From Thalassospira lucentensis (GTDB lineage Bacteria; Pseudomonadota; Alphaproteobacteria; Rhodospirillales; Thalassospiraceae), in contig NZ_LPVY01000011.1 in assembly GCF_001613805.1 (NCBI RefSeq), positions 124,001-188,000 on the forward strand: DNA of 64,000 bases. Direction: 5' to 3'. Of this stretch, positions 1 to 9,785 are shown piece after piece. The stretch's first letter is position 1; each line of letters opens with the position of its first letter. Under the pieces are notes generated by a model. That model was not told the origin of the DNA and made no database searches. It saw nothing but the letters and a program-made list of their open reading frames with translations. The position numbers and the translations under genes are program-made.

Positions 1-1
1 T

Positions 2-475
2 TCATTTTTCAATGCGGTTTGTGGTAATCCGCCAATGGTCATGTTTGCATCCGGTGGATCGATTGACAGCCTGAACAATGCCCGTGAAACCGGCGAGTTT
101 ATTGCCGCAGTCGCCCCGCGTGCCATGCTGCGCGAAATCAATTTCTGTTCGGCTCCGTTACCGCCGGAACAGGACGAATTTGATTATGCCGGTCTTGAAA
201 AGGAACCCGGCAAACTGGTCCGCGCACACCGGATCAAAGGGGTGCCGATCCATATGGAATGCAAGGTGTTCCAGATTGTCGATCTGCCTGGCCCCACCCC
301 GCAAAGCGAAAACGCGATGGTAATCGGTACAGTGGTCGGCTTGCATATCGATGATGCAATCATTCGTGACGGCATGGTCGATGTCACCCTGTTCGAGCCA
401 CTGGCAAGGCTGGGCTATCACGAATATGCCAGTGTTGCGGAAACCTTTACCGTCCGGCGCGAGGATTTCTGGTAA
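2..475 (+). CDS. Flavin reductase-like protein (5' end outside window)
   Basis: The reading frame is open to the left edge of the window, so the start and probably some 45-50 residues are missing. The visible part begins SFFNAVCGNPPMVMFAS and continues with SLNNARETGEF. This is the FMN-binding split-barrel pattern of the flavin reductase (DIM6/NTAB) family. These proteins bind FMN and many use NAD(P)H to reduce free flavin for a partner oxygenase. No partner is visible here. The segment 476-658 that follows holds no gene and no obvious terminator. Confidence 0.8.
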   Translation, partial: SFFNAVCGNPPMVMFASGGSIDSLNNARETGEFIAAVAPRAMLREINFCSAPLPPEQDEFDYAGLEKEPGKLVRAHRIKGVPIHMECKVFQIVDLPGPTPQSENAMVIGTVVGLHIDDAIIRDGMVDVTLFEPLARLGYHEYASVAETFTVRREDFW

Positions 476-658
476 CTGTCCCGCCGGTTTTCGACGATAA
501 ATCACGACTTTCTGTTGTTTCACGGAAACGACCCGCAATCGCAAACAAACTGTCACAGTAAAATTCTAATGTGAACTCCATCACTTGCGCCTGAACCGAT
601 GCTTAAACTGGGTTCGGGCGTTTCTTCGTATGCATTACACGATGTGGGGGATCACACC

Positions 659-1960
659 ATGAAACGGACGATTGCAGCCGGTTTTGCCGGTATTGCTGCA
701 ATGCTTCTTGCGACAACGGCAATGGCGGGCGAGGCCAAGGTTTTCGAAACCAAAAGTGCGATTAACAATCTGTCGACTGTCATGGTGGATGGCGGCAAGG
801 CACGTGACCTGACGGTTGGTTTCGGTTCGGGTGCCTATCGCCGTCCGGGTGATCCGACCAATATGTTTTATGCGGTATCGGATCGCGGTCCGAACTTTGT
901 TTGCGATGACGTGCAGGACGTGCTTGGCGTTTCCGAAGATGTCGTTTGCCAGGGCCGCAAGGTTCGCGTCTATCCGACCCCGGATTATTCGCCGTCGATC
1001 TACACCATCTTCCTGAATGATGACGGCAGCTTTGACGTCAAGGATGTCATTGCGCTGAAAGACCAAAATGGTGTGCCACTGACCGGTTTGACCAACAAAC
1101 TGTCAGTTGCCAAAACCGAAAAGCCGGTCGATGCCAATGGCAAGGAACTGGCACAGTCGGTTTCGTCGATCGATGCCGAAGGTATCATTCGCCTGTCGGA
1201 TGGTTCGTACTGGATCGGTGAAGAAAATGGCCCGTCGATCCTGCATGTCGCTGCTGATGGCACGGTTAATGAACGTATTGTTCCGGCCGGCTCGGAAAAG
1301 GACTTCGAAGGTGCTGCCTATAAGGTTAGCGGCGGCCTTCCGGCGATCCTTGTCACCCGCCAGACCAACCGCGGCATTGAATCGATGGCCGTGTCGCCCG
1401 ATGAAAGCAAACTGTATTTCATGGTGCAGAACCCGCTGGCGAACCCGAATGCCGATGCGTACAAAACCGCCAAGAATACCCGTCTGTTTGTCTATGACCG
1501 CGTAAAGGGCGAGCTTGCAGGCGAATATATCTATCAACTTGATGATCCGCAGACCTTCCGCAACGATCCGTCCGACAAACAGAATGCTCCACGCATTTCC
1601 GAGGTCCTTGGCCTTGGCGATGACCGCCTGCTGGTTCTGGAACGGACCGATGGCACCACCAAACTGCATGAAGTCAAACTTGATGGTGCATCGAACATTC
1701 TGGCATCGCGCTGGGACGACATGTCGACCAGCCCGTCGCTTGAACAGGAAAACGACCTGTCAAAGCTTGACCTGAAGGCAGTTGTTAAAACCCTTCGTTT
1801 TGACAGTGCCGATTATCCGATGGCCCCGACCAAGATCGAAGGTCTTGCGGTTATGGGTGACGGTGCGCTCGCCCTGATCAATGACAACGATTTCGGCATC
1901 AAGGGTGATGCCACCAAGGTACTTCTGATCGACGGTCTGGTTCAGGCCGACAAGTTCTGA
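659..1960 (+). CDS. Exported esterase-like phytase family protein
   Basis: The 433-residue protein starts at the ATG at 659, eight bases after a GGGGG ribosome-binding stretch. An upstream in-frame start at 599 would put non-signal-like residues before the leader. Residues 1-23 form a signal peptide ending AMA, so the protein is probably periplasmic. The motifs DAEGI and IGEENGPS in the middle are typical of the beta-propeller 'esterase-like activity of phytase' family. The real substrate of this family is poorly known, so a phosphatase or esterase role is inferred from the family name only. It is a single gene closed by a strong terminator. Confidence 0.8.
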   Translation: MKRTIAAGFAGIAAMLLATTAMAGEAKVFETKSAINNLSTVMVDGGKARDLTVGFGSGAYRRPGDPTNMFYAVSDRGPNFVCDDVQDVLGVSEDVVCQGRKVRVYPTPDYSPSIYTIFLNDDGSFDVKDVIALKDQNGVPLTGLTNKLSVAKTEKPVDANGKELAQSVSSIDAEGIIRLSDGSYWIGEENGPSILHVAADGTVNERIVPAGSEKDFEGAAYKVSGGLPAILVTRQTNRGIESMAVSPDESKLYFMVQNPLANPNADAYKTAKNTRLFVYDRVKGELAGEYIYQLDDPQTFRNDPSDKQNAPRISEVLGLGDDRLLVLERTDGTTKLHEVKLDGASNILASRWDDMSTSPSLEQENDLSKLDLKAVVKTLRFDSADYPMAPTKIEGLAVMGDGALALINDNDFGIKGDATKVLLIDGLVQADKF

Positions 1961-1984
1961 TCGGTAATCCCGGCACCTGACGAA

Positions 1985-2019
1985 GCGGGAAAGCTGTTAT
2001 GCGGCTTTCCCGCTTTTTT
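1985..2019 (+). terminator. Intrinsic terminator after the phytase-like gene
   Basis: GCGGGAAAGC at 1985-1994 pairs perfectly with GCTTTCCCGC at 2004-2013 around a 9-base loop, followed by six T residues. Confidence 0.9.
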
Positions 2020-2048
2020 ATTGGGCGAAATCAGCGTAAAAGCGGCCC

Positions 2049-3035
2049 ATGAAAAACGATCAGACACACACCACCCGGACTTTTGACATCCCCGACGGTA
2101 TCGATGCGGTCATCGAACCGATGGATGCGACCGGCTATCTCGCCCCTGTCGGCTTTGAAGATCAGTTGCGCGCCGAACTTGGCGACGTGATCGAAAGCCA
2201 CGACCGGCTGATGTTTGCACCCGGTCCAGAACGGCGTGTTTTCTGGGCGCAGAATGTCTGGCGCAACCCGGTGCGTATGGCGATCCCATCGATCAAGGGT
2301 GCGGCCAAGATCCTGAAATTCAATCAGCGCAACTGGGCCATGTTCAAGTTCGATCATTTTTCGCGTGCGAAACTGATCGAGGCCAACCTGCCGCATGTAT
2401 CGGCCAAACGGCAGGTTTTTGGGGAACCGGCCCCGACCGCGCCACTGGGGTCATGGACATTGATCGATCCCGATACGATCATCGCGTCGATGGATTGTTC
2501 CAGCCCATGGAAAAACGGCGAGGTCGAGTTTGAAGAAGACAAGACCACCCCGCCCAACCGCGCCTATCTGAAACTATGGGAAGCCTTCACGCGGCTTGGG
2601 GTAACACCGCAAGCCGGTGATCGCACCATGGATCTGGGCGGCAGCCCCGGCGGCTGGACATGGGTTTTGCATGAATTTGGCACCGATGTGATCAGCATCG
2701 ACAAGGCGCGGCTTGATCCCAAGATCGCCAAATTACCGCGTGTCGATTTCCGGCAGGAAAGCGCGTTCGGCCTCAATCCTGACGAAATCGGTTATATCGA
2801 CTGGCTCTGTTCGGATGTGATCTGTTATCCAGACCGGTTGTTCCAGCTGGTCAATCAGTGGATAGATGCCGGGATGGCAACCAATTTCATCTGCACCATC
2901 AAGCTGCAGGGTGACACTGATTATGCCGCAATTACCCAGTTTGCCGACATTCCCGGATCAAAGGTCGTGCATCTTTACAACAACAAGCACGAACTGACCT
3001 GGATGAAGGTCCCCGGCGTGACCGATCAGGACTGA
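2049..3035 (+). CDS. FtsJ-like SAM-dependent RNA methyltransferase (RlmM-like)
   Basis: This 328-residue protein carries the SAM-binding motif LGGSPGGWTWVL at about residues 196-207. That glycine-rich loop is characteristic of FtsJ/RrmJ 2'-O-methyltransferases. Downstream, WLCSDVICYP, FICTIKL and NNKHELTW supply the Asp, Lys and Glu expected of the K-D-K-E catalytic tetrad. The N-terminal half of about 180 residues is less distinctive, as in RlmM, which modifies C2498 of 23S rRNA. The assignment to that exact rRNA site is inference. It stands alone between a terminator and a convergent gene. Confidence 0.75.
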   Translation: MKNDQTHTTRTFDIPDGIDAVIEPMDATGYLAPVGFEDQLRAELGDVIESHDRLMFAPGPERRVFWAQNVWRNPVRMAIPSIKGAAKILKFNQRNWAMFKFDHFSRAKLIEANLPHVSAKRQVFGEPAPTAPLGSWTLIDPDTIIASMDCSSPWKNGEVEFEEDKTTPPNRAYLKLWEAFTRLGVTPQAGDRTMDLGGSPGGWTWVLHEFGTDVISIDKARLDPKIAKLPRVDFRQESAFGLNPDEIGYIDWLCSDVICYPDRLFQLVNQWIDAGMATNFICTIKLQGDTDYAAITQFADIPGSKVVHLYNNKHELTWMKVPGVTDQD

Positions 3036-3055
3036 CTGCACATCAACTCCTCCAA

Positions 3056-3475
3056 TCAGGCTTCGTCATCCCCGTCATAGGCGGGGATCGCCGGATCAAT
3101 CGGGTAATAGTCGCCCTTGTCCTCACAAAACATCTGGGCAGATGTCGATATGCCCGATGCACCATCAAGCGTTCCGGGTGTAATCGCAACTTCCTGCGAA
3201 CGGACCGGTCGCCAGAACAGGGATGATCCGCATTCCTTGCAAAAGCCCCGGTCGCTTTGATCGGAAAGGCGATACCAGCGCAATCCTTCTTCGCGGATCA
3301 GATGCAGGGCATCCTTTTCCACCCGGGCATATGAACTGACATGGCCATGCAGTTTGCGGCACAGTTTGCAGTGACACATCTTGGTATCATGCAATTTGCC
3401 GTGCACTTCATAACGGACTTCGCCGCAATGGCAGCCGCCAGCATGAACTTTCCCGGATGGTATCGATGCGCTCAT
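3056..3475 (-). CDS. GFA (glutathione-dependent formaldehyde-activating-like) zinc protein
   Basis: The 139-residue protein shows the zinc-binding cysteine pattern of the CENP-V/GFA fold: GGCHCGEVRYEV near residue 15, MCHCKLC near residue 35 and FCKECGSSLF near residue 80. The start is preceded by a purine-rich AAGGGGAAGG. Most family members have no proven formaldehyde activity, so only the fold is assigned. It is transcribed away from nadB, with a palindrome in the shared upstream region. Confidence 0.85.
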   Translation of the reverse strand: MSASIPSGKVHAGGCHCGEVRYEVHGKLHDTKMCHCKLCRKLHGHVSSYARVEKDALHLIREEGLRWYRLSDQSDRGFCKECGSSLFWRPVRSQEVAITPGTLDGASGISTSAQMFCEDKGDYYPIDPAIPAYDGDDEA

Positions 3476-3526
3476 CTACCTTCCCCTTCTGATCAAATTC
3501 CGTTTCCCAGTATCTGGGCGATGGTG

Positions 3527-3548
3527 CATGTCATGCAAGCATGACATG
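3527..3548. promoter_or_regulatory. Palindrome in the GFA-nadB divergent promoter region
   Basis: CATGTCATGC at 3527-3536 and GCATGACATG at 3539-3548 form a perfect 10-bp inverted repeat with a 2-base spacer. It is directly followed by TTACA (3549-3553) and TGTAA (3561-3565), a second shorter repeat. The site is about 155 bp upstream of nadB and 50 bp upstream of the GFA start. The size and symmetry suit a dimeric repressor. NAD-synthesis repressors such as NadQ act on nad genes in alphaproteobacteria, but I cannot match a motif, so the regulator is unknown. Confidence 0.5.
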
Positions 3549-3703
3549 TTACAATATCAATGTAATTGCTGGCAAAATTGCGACGATAATGTTTGAGCTT
3601 CGTCGCAAGCAGTCCTATTCTGCCGCTTCTGTTCGGGCCCCGGATGATGACGCCACCGCGCCAGACGCCATCCGTCGCCTTGCCTCACAAGCGATGGGAT
3701 ATC

Positions 3704-5350
3704 ATGACCGATCTGTCCTTCCATTATGATGTGCTTGTCATCGGCAGCGGTGCTGCCGGTTTATCCACCGCACTGAAACTCGCCCCGCATGTAAAGGTAG
3801 CCGTTCTATCGAAGGGCAAGATTGACGATGGTTCAACCAACTGGGCGCAGGGCGGGATTGCCGCCGTTCTTGATGCCGCCGACAGCATCGAAAGCCATGT
3901 CGAAGATACCCTGATTGCCGGTGCCGGACTGTGCAAGCGCGATACCGTCGAATTTGTAGCGCGCAATGCCCCCAACGCCATCAAATGGCTTGATGAACTT
4001 GGCATTCAGTTGACCCGTGATCCGGAAGGCGGCAATGACCAGCCCTTTCACCTGACACGGGAAGGCGGGCACAGCCACCGCCGCATCGTTCATGCCGCCG
4101 ACGCCACCGGGCGCGCGGTGCAGACCACCCTGCAGGGCGAGGCGGTCAAACATCCGAACATCAAGATTTTTGAGAATTACCTTGCGATTGATCTGGTGAC
4201 AGACCGCAAGCTGGGCGGCGAAGGCCGCCGATGCATCGGTGCCTATGCGCTTGATCTTACAACCGGCAAGGTCCGGTCGTTCAATGCGCGCACCGTGGTG
4301 CTTGCCACCGGGGGGGCGAGCAAGGTTTACCGGTTTACGTCCAACCCCGACGGATCAACAGGCGATGGCATTGCCATGGCATGGCGTGCGGGTTGCCGGG
4401 TGATGAATATGGAATTCAGCCAGTTTCACCCGACCTGCCTGTATCATCCGCAGGCCAAATCATTCCTGATTACCGAGGCCGTTCGGGGCGAAGGTGGCAA
4501 ATTGCTGCTGGCCGATGGTACGCGTTTCATGGACCGGTTTGACGAACGCGGCGAACTGGCCCCGCGTGATATTGTCGCGCGCGCGATTGACCATGAAATG
4601 AAGCGGCTGGGTGCGGATTGCGTGTACCTTGATATCACGCACAAGGGCGAGGATTTCATCCGCGAGCATTTCCCCACCATCCATGAAACCTGCCTGACAT
4701 ATGGCATCGACATGACCAAACAGCCGATACCGGTTGTTCCGGCAGCGCATTATACCTGCGGCGGGGTTTTGACCGACCTTCGCGGGCGCACCGATCTGAC
4801 CGGGCTTTATGCGATTGGCGAATGTGCGGGAACGGGCCTTCACGGTGCGAACCGGCTGGCGTCGAACTCGCTTCTGGAATGTCTGGTATTTGGCGAGGCG
4901 GCGGCGCGCGACATTGTCGAAGCCCTTCCGGTTGATGACCGCTTCAACGACCTGCCGGACTGGGACGAAACCGGGATTACCGATTCCGACGAGGAAGTCA
5001 TCGTTGCCCATAACTGGGAACAGTTGCGCAACGTGATGTGGGACTTTGTTGGCATTGTGCGCACCACCAAGCGTCTGCAACGTGCGCAGCATCGCATTGA
5101 TCTTCTGTTATCAGAGATAGACGAGTATTACGGCAATTTCCGTGTCACCAATGACCTGCTTGAATTGCGCAACCTGTCGGTGGTTGCCAAGCTGATCATC
5201 CAGTCAGCATTGTGGCGCCATGAAAGCCGCGGTCTGCATTACACCACCGATTACCCGGAACGCGATGACAGCGCCACCCCGCGCCAGACCATTCTGGTGC
5301 CCGAAAACTTTGCCGGCCGCTGGGTCGTATCTGGCCAATGGAAAACCTGA
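3704..5350 (+). CDS. nadB: L-aspartate oxidase
   Basis: NadB oxidises L-aspartate to iminoaspartate with FAD, the first step of de novo NAD synthesis. The 548-residue protein begins at the ATG at 3704. The longer frame upstream adds 37 residues that do not look like the family. The FAD-binding [16 protein letters not shown] lies at residues 8-23, followed by [12 protein letters not shown]. The substrate-side motifs are [29 protein letters not shown] and [20 protein letters not shown]. nadA and nadC are not next to it. The MOSC gene follows 14 bases later, so the two are probably cotranscribed. Confidence 0.95.
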   Translation: MTDLSFHYDVLVIGSGAAGLSTALKLAPHVKVAVLSKGKIDDGSTNWAQGGIAAVLDAADSIESHVEDTLIAGAGLCKRDTVEFVARNAPNAIKWLDELGIQLTRDPEGGNDQPFHLTREGGHSHRRIVHAADATGRAVQTTLQGEAVKHPNIKIFENYLAIDLVTDRKLGGEGRRCIGAYALDLTTGKVRSFNARTVVLATGGASKVYRFTSNPDGSTGDGIAMAWRAGCRVMNMEFSQFHPTCLYHPQAKSFLITEAVRGEGGKLLLADGTRFMDRFDERGELAPRDIVARAIDHEMKRLGADCVYLDITHKGEDFIREHFPTIHETCLTYGIDMTKQPIPVVPAAHYTCGGVLTDLRGRTDLTGLYAIGECAGTGLHGANRLASNSLLECLVFGEAAARDIVEALPVDDRFNDLPDWDETGITDSDEEVIVAHNWEQLRNVMWDFVGIVRTTKRLQRAQHRIDLLLSEIDEYYGNFRVTNDLLELRNLSVVAKLIIQSALWRHESRGLHYTTDYPERDDSATPRQTILVPENFAGRWVVSGQWKT

Positions 5351-5364
5351 TCGGAGAAACAGCC

Positions 5365-5805
5365 ATGACCGCCACCCTGATAGGTATCGCCCGCAAGCCC
5401 CGGTCCCGTGCACCGATGGAAACACTGGACAGGGTTAATGTCAGTCTTGATCTCGGTGTTGATGGCGATTATCGCGGCAGGCTTCGCAAACGCCAGATCA
5501 CGGTTCTGGCCGAAGAGGACTGGCTGGCGGCCTGTGCCGAGATTAACCGCGCGGACTTGCCATGGACCACGCGCAGGGCCAATTTGCTGGTGCGGGGGAT
5601 AAAACTGCCACGAACGCGTGGGGCACGTATCCGGATCGGTGATCTGGTCCTTGAAGTCACCGGCGAAACCGATCCCTGTAACCGGATGGAAGAAGCCGCC
5701 GCAGGCCTTGAAAAGGCGCTTTCCCCCGATTGGCGGGGTGGTGTTACGTGCCGCACCATCGAACCCGGTGCAATCCGCGTTGGGGACGCGGTTGTTTCTG
5801 TCTGA
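5365..5805 (+). CDS. MOSC domain-containing protein
   Basis: This 146-residue protein starts at the ATG at 5365, behind a GGAG. It has the compact MOSC fold with the conserved Cys in GETDPCNRMEEA at about residue 104, the residue that in MOSC proteins is thought to handle sulfur or the molybdenum cofactor. Family members with this short form include YiiM-like reductase components, but there is no ferredoxin domain here. Function is therefore open. It is coupled to nadB by a 14-base gap. Confidence 0.75.
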   Translation: MTATLIGIARKPRSRAPMETLDRVNVSLDLGVDGDYRGRLRKRQITVLAEEDWLAACAEINRADLPWTTRRANLLVRGIKLPRTRGARIRIGDLVLEVTGETDPCNRMEEAAAGLEKALSPDWRGGVTCRTIEPGAIRVGDAVVSV

Positions 5806-5879
5806 CCGGTACTGCGTTCCATCTGGAAATCCCCTGTCGGCTTCCCACTTAAAAGGCAGAAGCATGGTCAGAGGAAAGA

Positions 5880-6965
5880 ATGGAACTTGCTCCAATACCG
5901 CATAACGAAGCCGAACGTCAGGCCGTCATTACGCGAATGCGCATCGCAACCTTTGATGCAGAACCGGAACTGGATCGTATCACGTCGCTTGCCAAGCGTA
6001 TCTTTGACGTCAAATCGGCCACGGTGACGGTTCTGGACCATGACCGGCAGATTTTCAAATCACGGGCAAATTTCGAAAAACTCGAAAGCAGCCGTGATAT
6101 TTCGTTCTGCGGACATGCAATCACCCGAACCGGACCAATGGTGATCAACGATGCGCGTGCCGACCAGCGATTTTGCGACAATCCGTTGGTGGCGTGTAAC
6201 GAACCGATCATTTTTTACGCCGGAATGCCTGTGCATCATCACGAGGGTTATCCGATCGGAACGCTTTGCATCTTTGACAACAAACCGCGCGAGATGAGCG
6301 AACGCGATATCGATAACCTCAAGGACCTTGCCTATCTGGTCGAGATGGTTTTGCTGCTACGGTTCGCACAATTCAGCCAGAAACGCCTTTTGCAGAACCT
6401 TGATGATGCGGTGCGCCAAAGCATGATGGACCCGATGACCGGACTATGGAACCGGCGCGGACTTGACGAAATCCTTGATCGCGAGCTGGCGCCGGATGGC
6501 GCACCGGTCCCCGAACCCTGTGGCGTTCTGTTGTGCGATATCGATCACTTCAAAGCGGTCAATGATACGCACGGGCATCTGATCGGCGATGAGGTGATCA
6601 TCAGCATTGCGGGAATGCTCAAAAATCATCTGCGGGAAAACGATATCATTGCCCGGGTCGGCGGCGAGGAATTTGTTTGTGTCATTCCCGGCATGACGCG
6701 TGACATGACACCGAAAATCGCCCAGAAACTATGCGATATCCTACGCAATACCCCGATTGAAACGAGCGAGGGTAAAACACTTAATCTCACAATCTCCATC
6801 GGGGCGACGTGGCTTTCGCCTGTTATGGGCCCGATCAACCGCAAGGCGGTTTTTGAAACGGCGGACGAGGCACTTTATAGCGCAAAATACAGCGGCCGTG
6901 ACAGGGTTGTCTTCAATGCTGAACCGTTGAAAGACCGCACCAAAGGATTATTTGAACGACACTAG
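5880..6965 (+). CDS. GAF-GGDEF diguanylate cyclase, first of a tandem pair
   Basis: The 361-residue cytoplasmic protein has a GAF sensor domain at about 20-165, then a GGDEF domain at about 180-345. The active site reads GGEEF at 261-265. R252-E-N-D255 lies five residues before it and is an intact RxxD inhibitory site, so the enzyme should make c-di-GMP from two GTP and be subject to product inhibition. DIDHFK and NDTHGHLIGDEV support an active cyclase. There is no membrane segment, so it should sense a soluble ligand or partner. A purine-rich AGAGGAAAG precedes the start. Confidence 0.93.
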   Translation: MELAPIPHNEAERQAVITRMRIATFDAEPELDRITSLAKRIFDVKSATVTVLDHDRQIFKSRANFEKLESSRDISFCGHAITRTGPMVINDARADQRFCDNPLVACNEPIIFYAGMPVHHHEGYPIGTLCIFDNKPREMSERDIDNLKDLAYLVEMVLLLRFAQFSQKRLLQNLDDAVRQSMMDPMTGLWNRRGLDEILDRELAPDGAPVPEPCGVLLCDIDHFKAVNDTHGHLIGDEVIISIAGMLKNHLRENDIIARVGGEEFVCVIPGMTRDMTPKIAQKLCDILRNTPIETSEGKTLNLTISIGATWLSPVMGPINRKAVFETADEALYSAKYSGRDRVVFNAEPLKDRTKGLFERH

Positions 6966-7007
6966 ATTCTACCTAAAATAGATCAATGTCGTCACAGGAG
7001 ATTCGGC

Positions 7008-8090
7008 TTGAAAGTTGCACCGATACCGGAAAACGAAAGCGAACGGCAGAAATCGCTTGAAAGCATGGGTATTCTGTCGACACCTCGCGACCCGGAGCTT
7101 GACCGGATCACGCGCTTGGCCGAACGCATTTTCAAGACCGAGTTTACGGCAATTTCGCTGCTTGATGGCGATCGGCAGTTTTTCAAATCCCGGGTCAATC
7201 TGAGCGCGTCCGAAACATCGCGCGATATTTCGTTCTGCGGTCATGCCATCATGCATGACGCGCCGCTTGTCGTTGGCAATGCAATCAATGACGAGCGTTT
7301 CAGCGACAATCCCCTGGTAGCGGGTGCCCCTCATATCCGGTCTTATGTCGGTGTTCCGCTTTCGAACGCGGAAGGATTCAAGCTTGGTACACTTTGCATT
7401 ATCGATTCAAAAACACGCAATTTCTCAGATAGCGAAATCGAAACCCTGAAGGATCTGGCCCACTGGGTCGAAACTGTTCTAGCGCTGCGCTATACCGAAC
7501 GCAGCCAGAAACAGCTTCTGGCCGACCTTGATGCCGCCCATCGCGATGTGATGATCGACAGCCTGACCGGGGTGTGGAACCGCCGCGGGCTTGAGGAATT
7601 GCTGGCGCGCGAAATGTCAAGTTCGCGGATAAAAGGGGGTTCGGCGGGTATCTTCATGCTCGATATCGACCATTTCAAAAAGGTCAATGACAGCTATGGC
7701 CATCTGATCGGTGACAAGGTGATACAAGGGATTGCCGCGATCATGTCATCCAGCCTGCGCGATCATGACATTGTCGGCCGGTTCGGTGGCGAGGAATTTG
7801 TCTGTATCCTGCCGGGGCTTCGCCTCGAACAGACCATGTATCTGGGTTACAAGCTGTGCGATACGGTGCGTGATCAATGCCGGGTCAGCGATATGAACGG
7901 CAATCCCGTTCCGATCACGGTCAGTGTCGGGGCGACCTGGATATCCAATGAATCAACGGGACAGTACGAGCCTCACGACATCCTTAGAATTGCCGACGAA
8001 GCCCTTTACGAGGCCAAGGAAAACGGACGTGATACCGTGCGTTATCGTGCGCTTGATACGTTTGGCAGTCTCGACGATCTTAAGGATTGA
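7008..8090 (+). CDS. GAF-GGDEF diguanylate cyclase, second of a tandem pair, TTG start
   Basis: The protein of 360 residues is colinear with its neighbour from the first residue (KVAPIPENESERQ against ELAPIPHNEAERQ) to the end, so the pair arose by tandem duplication. The start is TTG at 7008, seven bases after AGGAG, and alignment with the paralogue supports it. GGEEF is at 260-264 and R251-D-H-D254 keeps the inhibitory site, so both copies look active. The GAF domains differ more than the GGDEF domains, which suggests different inputs. The last 11 bases overlap the convergent DUF4269 gene. Confidence 0.93.
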   Translation: MKVAPIPENESERQKSLESMGILSTPRDPELDRITRLAERIFKTEFTAISLLDGDRQFFKSRVNLSASETSRDISFCGHAIMHDAPLVVGNAINDERFSDNPLVAGAPHIRSYVGVPLSNAEGFKLGTLCIIDSKTRNFSDSEIETLKDLAHWVETVLALRYTERSQKQLLADLDAAHRDVMIDSLTGVWNRRGLEELLAREMSSSRIKGGSAGIFMLDIDHFKKVNDSYGHLIGDKVIQGIAAIMSSSLRDHDIVGRFGGEEFVCILPGLRLEQTMYLGYKLCDTVRDQCRVSDMNGNPVPITVSVGATWISNESTGQYEPHDILRIADEALYEAKENGRDTVRYRALDTFGSLDDLKD

Positions 8091-8709
8091 TCGCGGCCAT
8101 AACCCGATCACGAAGGGCATCAGACCCTAGTTCATATAATCCATCAAGGGCGATATAGGGGTCCCCGCCAAGCTTCAGCAGGCGGGCAAAGGCAGGCTCG
8201 GTTTTAACTCCGCCCCGTTTCAATTGCCGGATATCTGATGCAAAGCCTTCGCCCAGAAGAGCGATCACACGCGCCTCGACCAGCATATGGCGAAAGCCGA
8301 ACTGGCTTTGCGATGGCGTGCCTGTGGCAAAAATTTCGACCGGAAGGTCATCCAGAACAAACCGCACGACAATGGCCGAACCGACATGCTGCGTCGCTGG
8401 ACGGTGATGCAACCCAAAACCATCAAGATAACCAAACGACGTCTGCACCCGGGCTTCGAAACCGTCAACATCCGGGCAATAGCACAAAATATCGACATCT
8501 GATCCGACGATATCAAGATTTATCGGAAAAGTTCCGGCGACAATGGGATCAAACCCGGCAAGTTCATTCCATATGCCATGCTGTAAAAGCAGACCGGCGG
8601 CCTTTTGACCACGCGCGGAAACGGATCGCAAAACATCAAGACCGCGAAAGGCATCGGGCATGAGGCTTTCGGGCCAATCCATTACCGGTTGGTTCATTGA
8701 TAAATCCAT
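8080..8709 (-). CDS. DUF4269 protein with nucleotidyltransferase-like fold
   Basis: A 209-residue protein from the ATG chosen at 8709; 8697 is also possible. The frame runs on to 8814, but that start would leave no room for a promoter against the divergent gene at 8823. The centre contains VAGTFPINLDIVGSDVDILCY. The G-T-x-P plus DVD pattern resembles the minimal nucleotidyltransferase active site (GS ... DxD) and is typical of DUF4269. The transferred group and target are unknown. It overlaps the diguanylate cyclase gene tail-to-tail. Confidence 0.7.
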   Translation of the reverse strand: MDLSMNQPVMDWPESLMPDAFRGLDVLRSVSARGQKAAGLLLQHGIWNELAGFDPIVAGTFPINLDIVGSDVDILCYCPDVDGFEARVQTSFGYLDGFGLHHRPATQHVGSAIVVRFVLDDLPVEIFATGTPSQSQFGFRHMLVEARVIALLGEGFASDIRQLKRGGVKTEPAFARLLKLGGDPYIALDGLYELGSDALRDRVMAAINP

Positions 8710-8822
8710 TCCATTTCTTGACCCGTCTGCCATTGCACGGGATATGTATGAAATCAAATATTTTTGGCGCATGCGCGATCTGTTGATCAGATACCCACGC
8801 CGATTTCGGGACATGCCATCAT

Positions 8823-9779
8823 ATGCTTGACGTTCTGGCCATCACCAGCCCCATCTTTCTGATCATCGCCTTGGGCTATTTCGCGGTCCGGCAAAATATC
8901 ATATCGCAGGATGTGGCACGCGGCATGGGCGCGTTCGTGATGAATTTTGCCCTGCCTGCCCTTCTGATCAAGACGCTATCGGGGCGCGAACCGGCCGAAA
9001 TCATTCACGGCGAATTTCTGATCGCCTATGGTGGCGGGTCGCTGATCATATTGACGCTGGGCATCGCCTATACACGCTTTATTGCGCGGAAATCCTTTGC
9101 CAATGCGACCCTGCAGGGTCTTGGCATGTCCTTTTCCAATAGCGGCTTTATCGGTTATCCGGTGGCGGTACAGGTGCTTGGCCCACCGGCAGCAATCGCG
9201 CTTACACTATGTGTAATGATCGAAACCCTGGTAATGATGCCGCTTGTTCTTGTTCTTGGTGACAGTGCCAATAACAACGGCCACGGACGCCTTCACGTTC
9301 TTGGAAATGCGATAAAAAGCCTGTGCAAGACACCAATCATCATTGCGATTTTTATTGGGCTTTGTCTTGCCCTTACAGGAATCAACTTGCCCGGTCCGGC
9401 CCTGAAGGCAATCGATATGCTGGCCATGGCATCCGGCCCGGTGGCCCTGTTTGTCATCGGTGCAGGACTGGTCGGGTTGAAGCTGAAAGGCATGCGGATT
9501 GACATGGCCCGCATTGTCTTCGGCAAGCTGGTCCTGCATCCGGTTGCCGTATTCACTCTGGTTTGGATACTGCCGCCAATGGAACCGGTTTTACAGATTG
9601 CGGCAGTCAGTTTCGCCTGTTCTCCGATGCTAAGCATCTACGCCATCTTTGGGCAACGTTATGGCCATGAAGGATTGTGTGCCGCATCGCTTATGGTTGC
9701 GACATTGCTATCCTTCATCACCATTTCAACGGCACTTTGGCTTCTTGATATCACGCAGGTCTTCGGGCCCATGCCCTAA
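8823..9779 (+). CDS. AEC-family permease (auxin efflux carrier-like)
   Basis: The 318-residue inner-membrane protein is built from about ten hydrophobic segments in two halves, as in the auxin efflux carrier (AEC) family. Telltale stretches are FALPALLIKTLSGR near residue 42 and GMSFSNSGFIGYPVAVQVLG near 100. Bacterial members export small organic acids such as malate or malonate, but nothing nearby hints at the substrate. It ends 6 bases before the end of the convergent YHYH gene. Confidence 0.85.
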   Translation: MLDVLAITSPIFLIIALGYFAVRQNIISQDVARGMGAFVMNFALPALLIKTLSGREPAEIIHGEFLIAYGGGSLIILTLGIAYTRFIARKSFANATLQGLGMSFSNSGFIGYPVAVQVLGPPAAIALTLCVMIETLVMMPLVLVLGDSANNNGHGRLHVLGNAIKSLCKTPIIIAIFIGLCLALTGINLPGPALKAIDMLAMASGPVALFVIGAGLVGLKLKGMRIDMARIVFGKLVLHPVAVFTLVWILPPMEPVLQIAAVSFACSPMLSIYAIFGQRYGHEGLCAASLMVATLLSFITISTALWLLDITQVFGPMP

Positions 9780-9785
9780 GTGGGC

